The notes: generated by a model from the sequence alone, not told the origin. DNA of 64,000 nt from Tridacna crocea (GCA_943736015.1 OX031071.1:28862619-28926618); one strand, 5' to 3'; shown: positions 20,963 to 33,179, counted from the first letter of the stretch. Numbers and translations: made by a program.

Positions 20963-21101
20963 CATACCATTAAATTTTGAGCCAATGGAAAATGACACTC
21001 AAACGGTCGAAGAAAATGCTACATCTGATACAGATTCTAACAACCAGACAACTGGATTTGTGTTTGACATGAACAAGTCAATGCTTCACATACCGCTCAA
21101 T
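20963..21101 (+). pseudogene. Middle exon of the THAP/DDE_Tnp_4 transposase
   Basis: Acceptor CTTCCACAG|C at 20960-20962 and donor CTCAAT|GTAAGC at 21102. It enters in phase 2 (matching the THAP exon) and leaves in phase 0 (matching the next exon). It encodes an acidic, Asn/Thr-rich linker. The coherent phases are the main reason to accept it. Confidence 0.5.
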
Positions 21102-21479
21102 GTAAGCTTAAGTTTTGAAATGAGGTTTCCTGTTTTTCTATAGATCTACCTAGTTTTTTTCTATTTCAACTTACACAGAATCATAATCTTATCGTCTGTA
21201 AGAGCTGATAGATAATTATAAACTTAGAAAGTAAGTATGTCAACAGAATGATATGGAAAATGCTGCCGCATAGATGATTTTGGATTTAACCTATTCTGAA
21301 ATAATTTCTTTTTCACAAAACACATGGTGTGGGTACTTAAGTTTTTTGTAGAAATGATATTGAAGTTTCCTCCTGTATACTGTGTGTTAAAATTCTGATG
21401 ATTAGGCTTATGACAAATTGATGTTTTGGTTTTACACTAAGTTTGATATAAAGGTGCAGTTTCTTTTCATAATTGACAG

Positions 21480-22427
21480 CTGCATGACTATGGGTGCCCA
21501 GTTCCACCTCCATCTAGAATCAGACATCAGTCTGAGCAGACACAGCCTGAAGTGATTTCTGTTTCTACACAAACAGATGATATTAGAATCTCAAAGACTG
21601 TTTCAACACAAACACAGATTTTGGAGACCTCATCAAAGGGATGTCAAGTGCTAAAAGCAGCGTTAACTTTTGAGGACATTGTCATTAGTCGATGAAATTT
21701 TAATGGTACTAATGAGACTTAGACTTGGATTGTTATTAGAAGACTTGGTAGATAGTTTTTACGTATCTGTCGGCACTTTTGGAACGATATTCAACCGATG
21801 GGTTGACTATCTAGATAGCTGTTTAGATTTTCTTGTAAAGTGGCCAACAAGAAAAAATGTAAATGACACCCGGCCCGAATGCTTTAAACGGAAATACCCA
21901 AAATGTAGGGTAATTATAGACTGCACTAAAATAAGGACAGAACCACCTTGTTCTCTGCAACTTAAGTCGTTGCTGTATAGCGAATACAAGTCGCATACGG
22001 CGTGGAACTCACTAATTGGAATCAACCCATCAGGTAGTGTGACATTTGTGTCGGATTTAAATATCCTGGATCAATAAGCGATAAACAAATCACCAAAAAT
22101 TCTGGACTTGTGGAATTATGTGAAACAGGCGATGCCATTATGGTAGATAAAGGGTTCTTGATTTCCGATTTAACAACCCCTAAAAGTGTTGATTTGATTA
22201 TTCCACCATTTAAACATAAAAAGAGACAATTTCTACCACATGAAGTTAGGGCTACCAAGAATATAGCAAATCTTCGAATCCATGTAGAAAGGGAAATGGA
22301 GCGAATAAAAAATTTCAAAATTGTTCAAGGAATTATGCCAATCACTATGTCTGCTCAAGCATCAAAAATCTGGAAAATAAGTGCCCGGTTGACAAATCTA
22401 TTACCACCACTTGTTCTAATACGATGA
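21480..22427 (+). pseudogene. THAP-associated DDE_Tnp_4 (Harbinger/IS5-like) transposase, broken
   Basis: The acceptor ATAATTGACAG|C opens an exon beginning LHDYGCPVPPP with a VSTQTD segment, typical of these proteins. The frame stops at 21693-21695. The catalytic part continues one frame over (21670-22077): LSLVDE, LRLGLLLEDL, the first acidic residue in VIIDCTKI and then YKSHTAWNSLIGINPSG. A second frameshift near 22060 leads to 22110-22427 with the second Asp in MVDKGF and the Glu in HVEREMERIKNF. The family normally has some 90 more residues between the THAP linker and LSLVDE, so there is also an internal deletion. The transposase is dead; all three DDE residues can still be seen. Confidence 0.75.
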
Positions 22428-23224
22428 AGAATGGAACACATTTACTACAATAGTTCCAAGTTCTTTTTTGTGTTTGATGAATTGATACCAATGAGAAAGG
22501 TTGAATGTTGAACTATGCAAGCTAAACTGAGTTGCTACTGTCACAAAAAAATCCTGACTTTTAATGACCATAAGAGGGGAAGCATCTGAACATTCTCTGG
22601 GAAAAGTAGAAAATGCTGGTAAACAATATTTTCTCCTTTTCCCACCATGATTTCTACCCTTCCTAGAACAATTTTAATTTTTGAATCGCATGAAGTGTAT
22701 CGTCTGCTAATGTTTTCATTTCAAAATGGTCTATAATTTGTTATTTGAAAAGGATTCAAACGCCTTAGATTGGATAAATGCAATATTAACAAAGCCTATA
22801 TTGCTGATGACAAAGCCGGGCAGATATGTCTATGGAAGGGATGAAATCTGAGTGAAAAGGAAAACAGTATGATTTTTGCCATTTTGTCCTTCTCCTACAA
22901 AGCTACATGTACTTCTATCAAAAGTCTTGTTCCTCGAGTTTTTAAAATATGGAATCCTCCGTTTATGGGGTAGGGGAAATGAGATTTCATATTGAGAATA
23001 TATTTTGGTTATGTATGGTAACAACTGCTTAACCGTTTATATTAGGCAGTTGATCTTGTAATTATAGTGTTTTCCAAAGTTTTCAACTGTATGAATATGA
23101 AATTAATAAAGTCTAAAAACATTGTGAAGTTCAAATAAATAACATGTTTAATGTACATAAACAAAGATTTTACAATTCAAAATAATCCAGAAAAGAATTT
23201 ATGAATGTTATTTTCATTTATACA
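22428..23224. other. Spacer with a TTAA-MITE family A copy
   Basis: A decayed family A element lies at about 22530-22757 (AAAAGTAGAAAATGCTGGTA, ATTTTCTCCTTTTCCCACCA, CTTATTTG-type end). Nothing is recognised at 22758-23224. Confidence 0.55.
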
Positions 23225-24960
23225 CTATGTGAGTAAACGTTTTTCCCCAAGTGACTTGTAGCACAGAATCATACTAAGGACGCTACTGTTTTCTACTGTG
23301 CTTATAATGTTCTGGCCATTTTCCCTCGCTGATAATACCGGTAGTTCCTGTAGTTGACTGACTTTTACTTCATGATTTGTCGCTGTATATTCCGCCGTAA
23401 CAGATGCTATACGTGGTGTTATGCGGAAGCATTTCTTGAAACGCTGCTGTTGTGAACGTGGCTTTTGCGTAGGTGACAAGGCTACATTTTGTATTTCGTT
23501 TACAGTGGTTGTCTGGTTGACGATATTGAGAATACCCAGATATTTAGCTTTTGTCCATCTGTTGTCTATTAAGTCTTCCGAAAACAGGTGCAGATCCTTA
23601 CGGAATCTAACGGCTAGCAAGTGTTTACAGGGAAGTTTACAAGCTTTTTGAATTCACAGGTGCAAGATGTTGGTAGTTCTGGTTTTCACCAGAACAAGAA
23701 AACTAGTCCTCCATTTCTGTTACTTAAACACTTCTGCTCCTTTGGATCTGTGAGGCTACTAATTTGTGTGTATAGTCTGTCAAAATACGCCAAAACCGGC
23801 TATCAGCGGACTCATCTGAAGCAATTTTAGTGCGAATCTTAGTTGCAGTCTTGTATATTTTACCATTTATCTTGGTTCGATGCATACATAAGAAAGTGAC
23901 CAAATCAGCAGCAAAAGCATCAAACTTTGCGTTTCTGTCAATTACCTGCTTGATCTTTTGATTGAGACTTTCTACCCTTTTGTTTGTTCGGTTTCCTATA
24001 GATTCGCTTTCGAGCAGACCGCTGAGCCACTGCTCTTTAATACAATCCCAGGAATTCATAAAGTATCGGTCTGCTCCGCTTATTTTCTTATCGAGAAGAA
24101 GTTTCTTGTTGGATTCATATTCGTCAATATTTCTTGAGGAAGCAATCTTTTGAAACGTGTCGAGTAAAGAATCCCGGCGTTGCTTAGTCACCACCATCTT
24201 TTCTGCTGTAACCTCTCTACGGAAAGTCCTGAGTACGTGAAATAGGCAAATGCGAAGCTTTGCATACTGAAAACTTTTGCTGAAAACCTCGCGTTCAACA
24301 AAGTCTTTATCTGTCATTACAGTTTTTACGCCAGTCCATTTCAGATTTTGCTCCTTGAAAAAGTCAACCATCGCCTGTATAGTTTCCTCTGATTCGTTTG
24401 CAACTATCCAAACACCGACAATCTCGCTTTCACCATTTCCATTTTCAACTAGGAGGAGGTATAGTGGCATTATTAGATCGTTCACTCTGTAAGCTGCATC
24501 AACACACAAAAATTCAGGATATTCTGCAAACATTTGTAGCATCCTAAAATCTTGGTAGAATAGACCAGTCAGCTCCGGATTTTCTGTCTTATCATCTGTC
24601 TGTTGTTTAATAAATGCTCCGTAAGTGTTTCTAAATTCATTTACAGCTTTCTGCAAAGTCGTAAGGTCGTCTGGGTTGGTGCTTGTAGGCTTCAAGTTGT
24701 GAATATCTTTCATTTAGAAGACCTTGCCCGTTGCTTGTATCACACTTGATTGGGTGAATTTCTTGTTGGCTTTCATTGTTAACATTTGGCGTATGTTGTC
24801 TTTCTCCGCATCGTTCAATTTCCTTTGCTGCCAAAGATTTCTGAACAGTTCTTTGCTTGTTTCGTGTTTGTATTGCTCGTCTAACGCTTTAATTTTAAAC
24901 AACTGTCCGTCTGATGAGACACGTGCAGTTATATGTGCTCTACACCCATTCTGGAATGTG
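23225..24960 (-). pseudogene. ZSWIM3/FAR1-like MULE transposase, broken
   Basis: On the minus strand an acceptor (TTCGTTCGTTTTGCAG|C, 24961) opens an exon reading TFQNGCRAHITARVSSDGQL, the end of a FAR1/FLYWCH-type DNA-binding domain. A single in-frame TAA (24714-24716) separates it from the 329-codon MULE core at 24713-23724. The core has the acidic residues in FLCVDAAYRVND and VMTDKDFVE, the CLFHVLRTFRRE segment and the NKRVESLNQKIK stretch, as in animal ZSWIM1/3 proteins. The frame is then lost twice. The SWIM finger can be traced as SCTCEF near 23650 and LPCKHLLAVRF in another frame, a CxC...CxH split by a one-base shift. The tail SEDLIDNRW matches the family. Once a nuclear transposase or domesticated relative; now a pseudogene. 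No terminal repeats were found. Confidence 0.8.
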
Positions 24961-25021
24961 CTGCAAAACGAACGAAAAAATACCAATATTCAAATTTACA
25001 ACTTTTATAGGTCTTATTCGA

Positions 25022-25085
25022 TCGATCCATCGACAGATTGATCGACAGATAGATAGATAGATGACGATGGGTGGTATGACAGACT

Positions 25086-25117
<32 letters not shown>

Positions 25118-25130
25118 GGCAGACAGACAA
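25022..25130. repeat. Microsatellites (GATA)n and (CAGA)n
   Basis: GATAGATAGATAGATG near 25046 and about eleven CAGA units at 25077-25127, upstream (minus sense) of the MULE exon. Confidence 0.9.
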
Positions 25131-25431
25131 AAAGAGTTTGCCATCAAAGCATCAATACAAATTTGCTTCCTCAGTCAGCAAAAAAAAACTTAAGTCATCT
25201 CAATTTCCGGCTTTTGCCAGAAAATCAAGAATAATTTACGAACAATGTAGATCAAATGTCAAACTGCATCTTCTGTGCAGTCTAATCTTGGTCTGCATTG
25301 ACAGTGAAATACGGTCTGATCTTGACTTACATTTTTCAATAAATGACAAGGATTTGTTTGGCTCTTTAGGGTGTCAAGATCTATCCCAATCTATTTGGGC
25401 AGAGTAAGAACGACGATAGACTCTTGAAAAC

Positions 25432-25485
25432 AAAAACTAGAAGGCCCTGAAGGGCCTGATATCGCTCTACTAGCAGAAATTTTGT
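25432..25485 (+). repeat. Helentron-like 5' end fragment
   Basis: ACTAGAAGGCCCTGAAGGGC then CTGATATCGCTC resembles the HINE 5' ends in this window (AGGGCTATGATGGCCCTG, AAATCGCTCACC). It directly precedes the LINE fragment. Confidence 0.4.
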
Positions 25486-25489
25486 TTTA

Positions 25490-26242
25490 ATGCTGGCATA
25501 CAGCAATAAGTGCGTAATAATTACCCGTCCTTGCATGATGTTTTATGAATATTATAAAAAACATATTAACGGTCTAGACACTTGGGCTAGCCATTCATCA
25601 GAAACCCCGTTGAAATCTGGTGTAAATCTTGAACTAAATATGCCAATATCACCGCTAGAGATTGAGAGGTGCATACAAAACTTGAAAAACGTAAAGGCTT
25701 GCAGTCCAATAGATAACATTTTAAACGAGTATATCAGATATTCTAAAGATTTGATTTTACCTTTACTAACAAAACTGTTCAACTGTGTCTTTAACACTGG
25801 TTTTATTCCAGAATCTTGGACTAAGGGTGTCATTATCCCTTTATTTAAAACTAAGGGCGACCCAACGTGCCCGAAAAATTATAGACCAATCACTATTCTA
25901 AGTTGTATCAGAAAACTTTTCACCTCAATTCTTAATAAACGTTTGAAAACTTACCTAGAGGCCAATAATCTGTTGCACCAGAATCAAGCTGGTTTTTGTA
26001 GTGGTTACAGCTGTCAAGGCCATATATTTACGCTTGACTCCATCATCGACATTCTGAAAAAAAAAAAAAAATCCTATGCAAACATCGATTTTTCTGCTGC
26101 GTTTGATAAAGTACACAGAGCAAGTCTCTGGCAAAAAATCCTTGAAAAAAATATAAATGGCAAAATATTCCATGTTATATATAACATGTACTGTAATATA
26201 AAGTCTTGTGTGTCTCTCTCTGGATCTTTTTCATCATTCTAG
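25490..26242 (+). pseudogene. Non-LTR retrotransposon reverse transcriptase, N-terminal part
   Basis: The 250-codon frame covers the RT fingers and palm up to domain 3. Visible parts are CSPIDNILNEYIRY, FNTGFIPESWTKGVIIPLFK, KNYRPITILSC, NQAGFCSGYSCQGHIF and NIDFSAAFDKVHR with the first catalytic Asp. It ends before the SGIPQGS and (F/Y)xDD motifs, so the element is cut at its 3' side. The family is a CR1/RTE-like LINE; the clade is not resolved by eye. The frame is open, so it is fairly young or merely short. Confidence 0.8.
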
Positions 26243-27187
26243 CTTACTGTACAAACCCACTGAAAGGGGCCTTCTACTACTTGAACGAAAAAATTATAGA
26301 CGGTAATAAATCTTTAACAAACAGCAAATTTCGATCTTTTCGACGAAAAACGATAACTCATGAATATGTTCAGATAGAAAACATTGTGGGGAAAGCTACA
26401 ATGATTTCTTCCTAGTGTAGTTAAAACATGTGTCGACATCTTTCTCCTAAACTTGAAAGGTTACTTGCAAATTGCTCTTTAATCATTTGTGGTTACCAAA
26501 AGATTCTAAATGTGAAAAGAATTTGGTATTAGAATGCAAATCTTAAACAAAAACCCTTAGTTTTGAAACTGTCACAAGTGTAACATTTTTTTTCTGAATA
26601 ATGTCATGTTTTTGACACAGACCTAACAACCCTGATATTCATCATAATCAATCAAAATTTTACATATATTTTGGCAATACATTCATTGATACTAACACAT
26701 ATGTTTTTTTCACTTTAGCTTGCCCATTTTCCCAGTGAAAAAAAACTTTTTGATGTATCGAATGAAAATATACGGCTCAAATACAAAAAAAAAAAAAATC
26801 CTATAAGAAAAAAAAAAAAATAAAAAGAAATATGTGCGAAAAAATGTGTTATAATGGTGCCCTAAACATTTCCCCCTAAAGCTAAATTAAAAGGATTGAC
26901 ATTTTTCTTAATGCCTGTGTGTAGAACCAATTCTTTTGCCAACTAACAAAGTGAAAGAAATGATGAAAAAATTATTAAACACTGAATTTGGATAAGTTGT
27001 ACATTTTTTTTTCTTGTAGAAGCGCTTGTTCCTTGAACTTGGATGTCTCCTAGTTGAAAAAAATAGAACAAAGCGTCATGATAAAACTGGTGTGAAATTT
27101 GACCCCAAATGTCACACTTTTGCTTAATCTTTTTTTGAGGTTGCCCATATATGAAAATTAATGACACGTTTATAATCTTTATTAGTC
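26243..27187. other. AT-rich spacer with MITE scraps
   Basis: A fragment AGAAAACATTGTGGGGAAAG lies near 26376. Several A runs occur at 26785-26830. No gene is supported. Confidence 0.5.
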
Positions 27188-28600
27188 TTATTTAACATAC
27201 ATTGTACGTTTATTTAAGTTAGTAGGAGATAAATTGTACTTCCGTTTAGCACGATGGTACTTTTTACGTGCACGATTACATTGTGACCCAAACCAGGGTT
27301 TATTATCACTACATGTGTGTACGTGACGTGCGCGAGAGCTCGTAAACGCCGAATTTGATGCTGCATCAAATAAAGACATGATTTCTTTGTAATGTGGTCA
27401 ATAGTTCCCAGGGAATTTAGATACGAATTAAGTTGGGCTGAGATAGATTCGACGCGCTCAGCGTCTATATTGGCGATGAAATCGACGAGTTTTTCTGCTT
27501 GCCAGCAAGAAGGCTTATATTCCAGATCAGGTAGATTAATTTTGTGAGTGGCAAACTCGTATTAATTATATTGCGTTTCGAACATAAACTGTAGTAGTGA
27601 GTGCCCATCTGATAATTTTCAAGACTGTCGGTTCCTTTGACATCGATATCTCGAATGAATGGAAGCAATCAGCTGTAGCAATCGTGTAATCGATGACTGT
27701 TTTATCTTTAAATGTGTACTTACCAGTCAAGTCATTATGAATGCGACCGTTAAATATGAACAGATTATTATTGCGACATAATTCAATTAGTCGGATTCCA
27801 TGTGCGTTAGTTTTATTATCCATAGATTGCCTATTTAACGGGATTGACAGATTCTCCAGAACTGTGTGTTTTTCAAAATCATTTAGGTCGTTTGCTTCAT
27901 CATAAAAAAGAATCAAAGAGGAAAGAATCGAGTCGGACAAAGTCATGCAACTGTGCAATTCTCGAGTTTGCATCACCAGTGATCATGACATACTTGTATA
28001 TGTAATTACTGCAAATATCTGATACTGAATTTTCAAATAATTCAAAATCATCATTTGTAAAAAATCAGGAGTTCTCTAAGGAATATATATACATCCAAGT
28101 GTAGCGTGCAACGACCTGGTCACCTATCCAGGCACTAACGTAATACACGTTGCTTACCTATCACGGAGAGAAATACACCAAACCACATCGCCGTAAAAGC
28201 TAGCTCAACATCAAGGCAGATTTCAAGTGCTTATGTATCTAACCTCTCTCCGTGACACAAGCATTAACTTTTCTGGTAGATTAGTCGCTTGCTTGTCTAT
28301 AGCAATCCACAGGATATATTCTGTACTCTTGTGGTTGAAGGTTATATATTTACTTAAATAATCTTTTACATAAATGCCGATACCTCCGGATTTTCTTCTG
28401 TAATCCATAGACCTTGGTAATGAATAGAAAACATAACGTGGTATTTCCACTATATCGTACATATCAAGATGTGTTTCACAAGAACAGAGTATGTCATACG
28501 AATAGATTAAATCCAAGAACTCTGGATAATTAAGGCGTTTTTTCAGGCCACTAACGTTTAATGATCCAATTTTCAGTGATGAGAAATTCCCCGAAACATC
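27188..28600 (-). pseudogene. LINE endonuclease (APE-type) and linker, broken by a SINE-like insert
   Basis: On the minus strand an apurinic-endonuclease-like domain starts near 28590 (SLKIGSLNVSGLKKR), then EFLDLIYSYDILCSCETHLD, then KSGGIGIYVKDYLSKY. After an insert (28096-28258) it resumes at LGCIYIP and continues with ALTTTV-type sequence (27976-27566). The segment before RT is at 27379-27188 (KPWFGSQCNRARKKYHRAKR). All pieces are in one reading frame, broken by stops. The matching RT part is not on this strand; the RT fragment at 25490-26242 faces the other way. Confidence 0.72.
28096..28258 (-). mobile_element. SINE-like insert with a 5S rRNA-like segment
   Basis: Read on the minus strand, the insert includes GGTAAGCAACGTGTATTACG and GTTAGTGCCTGGATAGGTGA followed by CCAGG. 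This resembles the 3' half of animal 5S rRNA (AAGCAACGT..., GTTAGTACTTGGATGGGTGA, CCGCCTGGG). The matching region runs back to ACGGCGATGTGG. Upstream is a unique stretch with an inverted repeat, TCACGGAGAGA / TCTCTCCGTGA. It interrupts the endonuclease reading frame, so it inserted after the LINE. It is a candidate 5S-derived SINE; the boundaries are approximate. Confidence 0.45.
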
Positions 28601-28654
28601 CAGTATCTTGAACTAGAATGTTACACCTATACAAAAAAAAAGGTTCTTAATTAG

Positions 28655-29560
28655 ACAAAAATAATTATAGACCCATTAGTCTGACTTCAGTCATAGGTAA
28701 GACATTGGAAACAATAATTAGGAATGAAGTAATGAGTCATTTTGAAAATAACAAATTATTCATAGATAGCCAGCATGGATTGCGTAAAGGTAGATCATGT
28801 ATGACACAATTGATAGAAGTTATGGACTATGTAACCAGAGAGGTAGACAATAATAATAGTGTTGATATGATATATTTGGACTTTCAGAAAGTTTTTGATA
28901 CAGTACCGCACTTAAGACTAATAACTAAACTTACAGCTTATGGAATTGAAGGCAATCTCCTTCGATGGATACAACATTTTCTACACTGTAGAAAACAAAG
29001 AGTAGTACTTATCGGTAAACACTCAGACTGGGTCAATGTGACAAGTGGAATCCCACAGGGAAGAGTGCTCGGCCCAATATTATTTATTATCTGTATCAAT
29101 GATCTCCCTGACAGCATAAACAGTCTAACCCGGCTCTTTGCAGATGACACAAAGTTATTGTCTACAGTAAACAACATTGATGATCACAACTTTCTTCAGA
29201 ATGACTTGAATTCCCTCGCAAAATGGAACGAAAGATGGCCACTGAAATTCAGTGAAAATGAATGTAAACATTTTCGCTTCGGGCAACAAGATCATGAAAT
29301 ATATCATTTGAATGATGTTCCAAAAACACAAGTCTCGGAAGAAAAAGACCTTGGCATATGAACAGCCAATTCATTAAAATTCCTAAACCATATTAATAGC
29401 CTGGCTAAGAAAGCAAACAAAATGTTAGAACTTAGAAGACGTTCAATCTCTTTCCTTGACAATGATATGTTTCTCTGTCTGTAAAAGATTCTGGTTAGAC
29501 TCTATCTAAAGTATGGAAGCCAACTTTGGTCAGTAATCTATAAAAAGGAAGCTGTAGACT
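28655..29560 (+). pseudogene. LINE reverse transcriptase (CR1/Jockey-like), 5' part of a split copy
   Basis: It starts inside RT at NYRPISLTSVIGKTLET and runs through GLRKGRSCMTQL, IYLDFQKVFDTVPH (first Asp), VTSGIPQGRVLGPILF and LFADDTKLL (catalytic DD). It passes stops at 29359 and 29482, and ends at KKEAVDSI where the 5.2-kb transposon begins. The 5' truncation is typical for LINE copies. Its C-terminal end is at 34736-35210. Confidence 0.85.
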
Positions 29561-29588
29561 CAATCCAAGTTAATGGGGACACATGACG
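29561..29588 (+). repeat. Left terminal inverted repeat
   Basis: 28 bases starting CAATCCAAGTTAA and ending ACACATGACG, paired with 34708-34735 (two mismatches). Confidence 0.85.
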
Positions 29589-30698
29589 ATATTTTTTTTA
29601 AAATTTCTCATTCAGTTATTTCAACGATGTTAATGATTTTACTTGGTTGTTAACATGTCTTGTGTAAAACTCTTATGTTTTGTCAGTTGACGTTTGATAT
29701 TTTTAGAGTTATCAGCTGTTGAAAGGATAAAGGTGGGATCTAAAATGCATAAGCTTTGAAAACGACCCCCTCTTTAAAAATTTGCTAGATTTAAGATAAC
29801 TACTGTCTAAAGAATATAAATTTCGATGCGTTCTGATCAGAAATTGGTCAGGTATGGCGAATCCATGAACAAATATAATGAAAATGACGAATTCTTCCGA
29901 ACAAAATAAAAATGTGAAACCACATCGCTTTTTAATTTTTTTAATTTCAGAATTTCAGATACTTTCAACTCTTCTAAAATGTTAGAAACTATCTTTAATT
30001 TACTCTATAACAGCTTAAGAAAAGAAGCAGTTCCTCACGTCAAAGTAAGACAATGAATAGCCAATGACTAAACAAAAAGTAACTATTATTAAAATAATTT
30101 CTGTCTCGAACGTTACCATAGATTGTCCTGTATGTTACATAATTTCCTTTTCGACACTGTACCCTTAATAATTCACTTCTTATACAAAATAAGTTTTATA
30201 CGCCATTGATTATCTGAGAAACAGATTGAAAAAGACAATTATGACGATCTTTTCCAAATCTTGGTCCCTTTTAAACGAACAAAACTTCTAAACAAATAAC
30301 TGTTTCAATAAAAAAACAACTCAATTTCGAAATATTTTGACATACGAACTTTTTAAACGACGCCTTAGGTCCCTGTTATAACAAGACTGATCCATAGACT
30401 AGTGGTGCTATTATATATAACTCGAGTATTCATTGACATGTGAATATATATGCCAATGTCTCGTACGTAACTAATTTCTACAAATTCTAATAAAACCGTG
30501 GTCACATCGAACAATAATCAAAGTTAATAAAGGATTAAACAGTTTTGACACCATCTCTCGAAACTAAAATTTGCTACTCATCTTGACTTTTCCATACCAA
30601 GAATCATCAATGGGCTACCAAAATATCGTAACTACAGTTTGATTAAGCTTTAGTTACGTTGTTTCGGTAGCTCAGCGATGCTATGAAGTTTGAGCATT

Positions 30699-33179
30699 TC
30701 ACTCATCTAGCAAATCAAGAACATCTTCTGGAAACGCAAACATTCGACCAGCTCTACTTGTCGCAACTGGAGCATTCACTTTCTTCACAATTTCATCCGT
30801 CTCGACCCAATCGATATCTTCATTTGCCGGCCATTTGAATTTTCGTTTTAATTTCTCACATTCCTGCATGAAAATCAAACGGACTGCTTTGTCTCTATCA
30901 TTGATCTCAATCACTTTTGCAGGATAGCGTCTCTCGTCATATTGAACTATCACGAAATCGTCAACAGAGATCTATATCCTTCTCTTCACATTCTTTTCTA
31001 ACATCTTCATTTTCTGTCTGATTATCATTATTGGAATTTGCATCTTCCGTAGTATTCAAGTTGGCTCTCTTTCCAATACAACGAATTTCCCATCCACATT
31101 CTGGTTTTACAAAGATCCCAGTTTCATTAAAACAATAATCGCATGCACAAGTAGTGTTTCTGGCTACGATTTTCCCAGGTTCATCTTTTACACCAACCAC
31201 TGCATGTATCATCATTGATCCCTTCACTGGTTTTATTTCGGAATTACGCTGTTCAACCACACTTTTGTTGTGACAATACTCTTCCTCGGTTATCATTTCA
31301 TAGTGTATACATTTTTCACTTTGAATCGCCCACGGGTAAAAATCCGCTGCATCCTGTATTAGAACCTTTCCCTGTTTAACAACATTGTCGGCATTCCGTT
31401 TGGTCGTACCTCCAACACCGTCGCATGGGCCCTTGCAATGACCGCTCTCAAAGTAATGCCATGATGCATGTGGCCCGTACAATTCAGCAAATCGGCTTAT
31501 AACATCAAAACAGTTTCTGTACTGGGAACTTGGGGAATCTGTCCAAAAATGCACATATTTAAGATCTGGAACAAGTACTTTCACAGTTTTGATCAGTTTG
31601 TCAATAATACTTATCACCATTGCAGCATTATGGTGAAGAACCTCAGACACATACACGTAGCTTGAGTGTTGGAGCTCATGTTTGTCATCACGAAAGTATA
31701 TTACAGCTGGGTGTAAAGTTACCATAGAACTGTTCCAATATGCCGACTGTATCTCTTCGAGTGTACTACAAGTATAATTTTCGCTGAAGTCCTTTTGGAC
31801 TAAAACATGGCCGGACGGAAGCTTTTCCTTCATCGCCTTTACTGCTCCATATTGCTCCTTCACTCTTTCAATATGTGCTTTAAATGCACGGAATGTCTCG
31901 GTCATCATTCGTACAATATCTGTCATGCTCATGTTGACTTCAACAACCCTTTGCCTTTCCTTCCCATTTGTAAGCTTTACTCGTTTCCATTGCTGGAATT
32001 TGACTACTTCATTGTCAGGGATCTTCTCGAGTATTTCATCAAGTTGTGCTTGGTTATCTCTGTATAGTTCTACAAACTTGTCTGGGTTAGTACAATCATG
32101 TACTTTATAGGTTTTGGTAGGAAACTAAAGTTCTGGTGTTTTGAACACAGACACGCGCTTCTAGATGCAAAGTTCACCAGGGAAATGTGTTTTGGCCTTG
32201 TATTATAAAAGCACGTTCTTGATATTTTCAGTGGTGATTCTGCTAGGTATTTGAGGTATAGATTATACATGTAATCATTTAACACTCTTTTCTGTACCTT
32301 TACATTCCCGCTTTTTACAGCATCCTGCTTGCCTGGTAGCATTCTGGAATTATCATCGCGTTCTAGAAACTGAGTAATACTGTCAGTTACCTGTTTTCTG
32401 TATTGACTCATTCTCGACCTTTGGTACCGACTAACACTCTTTCCTACATACTGCTTTTTCCTGTTTAATCCAGTTGAAATTTGTAGAGCAGATCTCATTC
32501 TGTACTTTTTGATTATCCTTCCTGATACTATTTTATGAACTGTCTCTGTTTCATTTACTTTCTGTGCAGCTTTAGCTTCTCTGATTTCTGAACTAAGACA
32601 TTCTCCAAACACTAATTTCTTTCTGTTTTCTGGAACATCATCTGGTTTGATTCCTGACTCTTTAAGTAGCTTATCTGTTTTGCTTTTTGGTGTCAGAACA
32701 GGTTGCTCGTGTTTCTTATTTTCATATCTCTGGAGACGTTTCTATGCGTTCTTCAATTTTCGTTTGAGTTCTTCGTTCTTATCTTCTAATGTTTCTATCC
32801 GTCGATAAGATCTTGACAAGGCTCTTGACACCCGCTTTTTGCCTTTCACAGAAGAACTGGATTTTGTAGAGTTGAACGGCATCTTTACTGTCAGTGAATC
32901 GGTTGTACTTGAAACAGTATCATCACTTGTCGATGGTGTTGGCTCAGGATCTTCTGGAGCATCACCATCAGCTTCATTATTTCTCTTCTTTCTGTTTCTA
33001 TATCGAGCCTGTCTGATTCTGCTTAACTCTCGGATATGTTCCTGTTTCTCAGGGTCTATGTGTGCAGTTTGTCTGTATTTTTTCACTCTTTCTCTTTCTA
33101 TTTTTAGCCATCTGTCACCAAGCTGTTGTTTCTTTCTTTCTCTGTATTCTTTCATGGGCTGGGACTTTGACTTTGCCAT
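30699..33179 (-). pseudogene. Putative D-D-D/E transposase of the 5.2-kb element, three lesions
   Basis: The span is about 827 codons, broken by an in-frame TAG (32742-32744), a frameshift near 32120 and another near 30965. The N-terminal 70 or so residues are very basic with repeated RxR/RKK motifs (YRERKKQQLG, RQARYRNRKKR), then a Ser/Thr-rich linker and a short coiled coil (IETLEDKNEELKRKLK). The core has VLVQKDFSENYTC, VHFWTDSPSSQYRN and GHCKGPCDGVGGTTKRNAD, which I read as the three acidic motifs. A Cys cluster follows (TTCACDYCFNETG). The C-terminal 90 residues (DDFVIVQYDERRYPAKVIEI) look like a Tudor or chromo-type barrel. I know similar unnamed proteins from cnidarian and mollusc genomes but cannot name the superfamily. 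Confidence 0.7.

Noticed and set aside
24929-25147. Frame encoding SVCLSVCLSVCLSV
   Set aside because: It is a translation of the (CAGA)n microsatellite.
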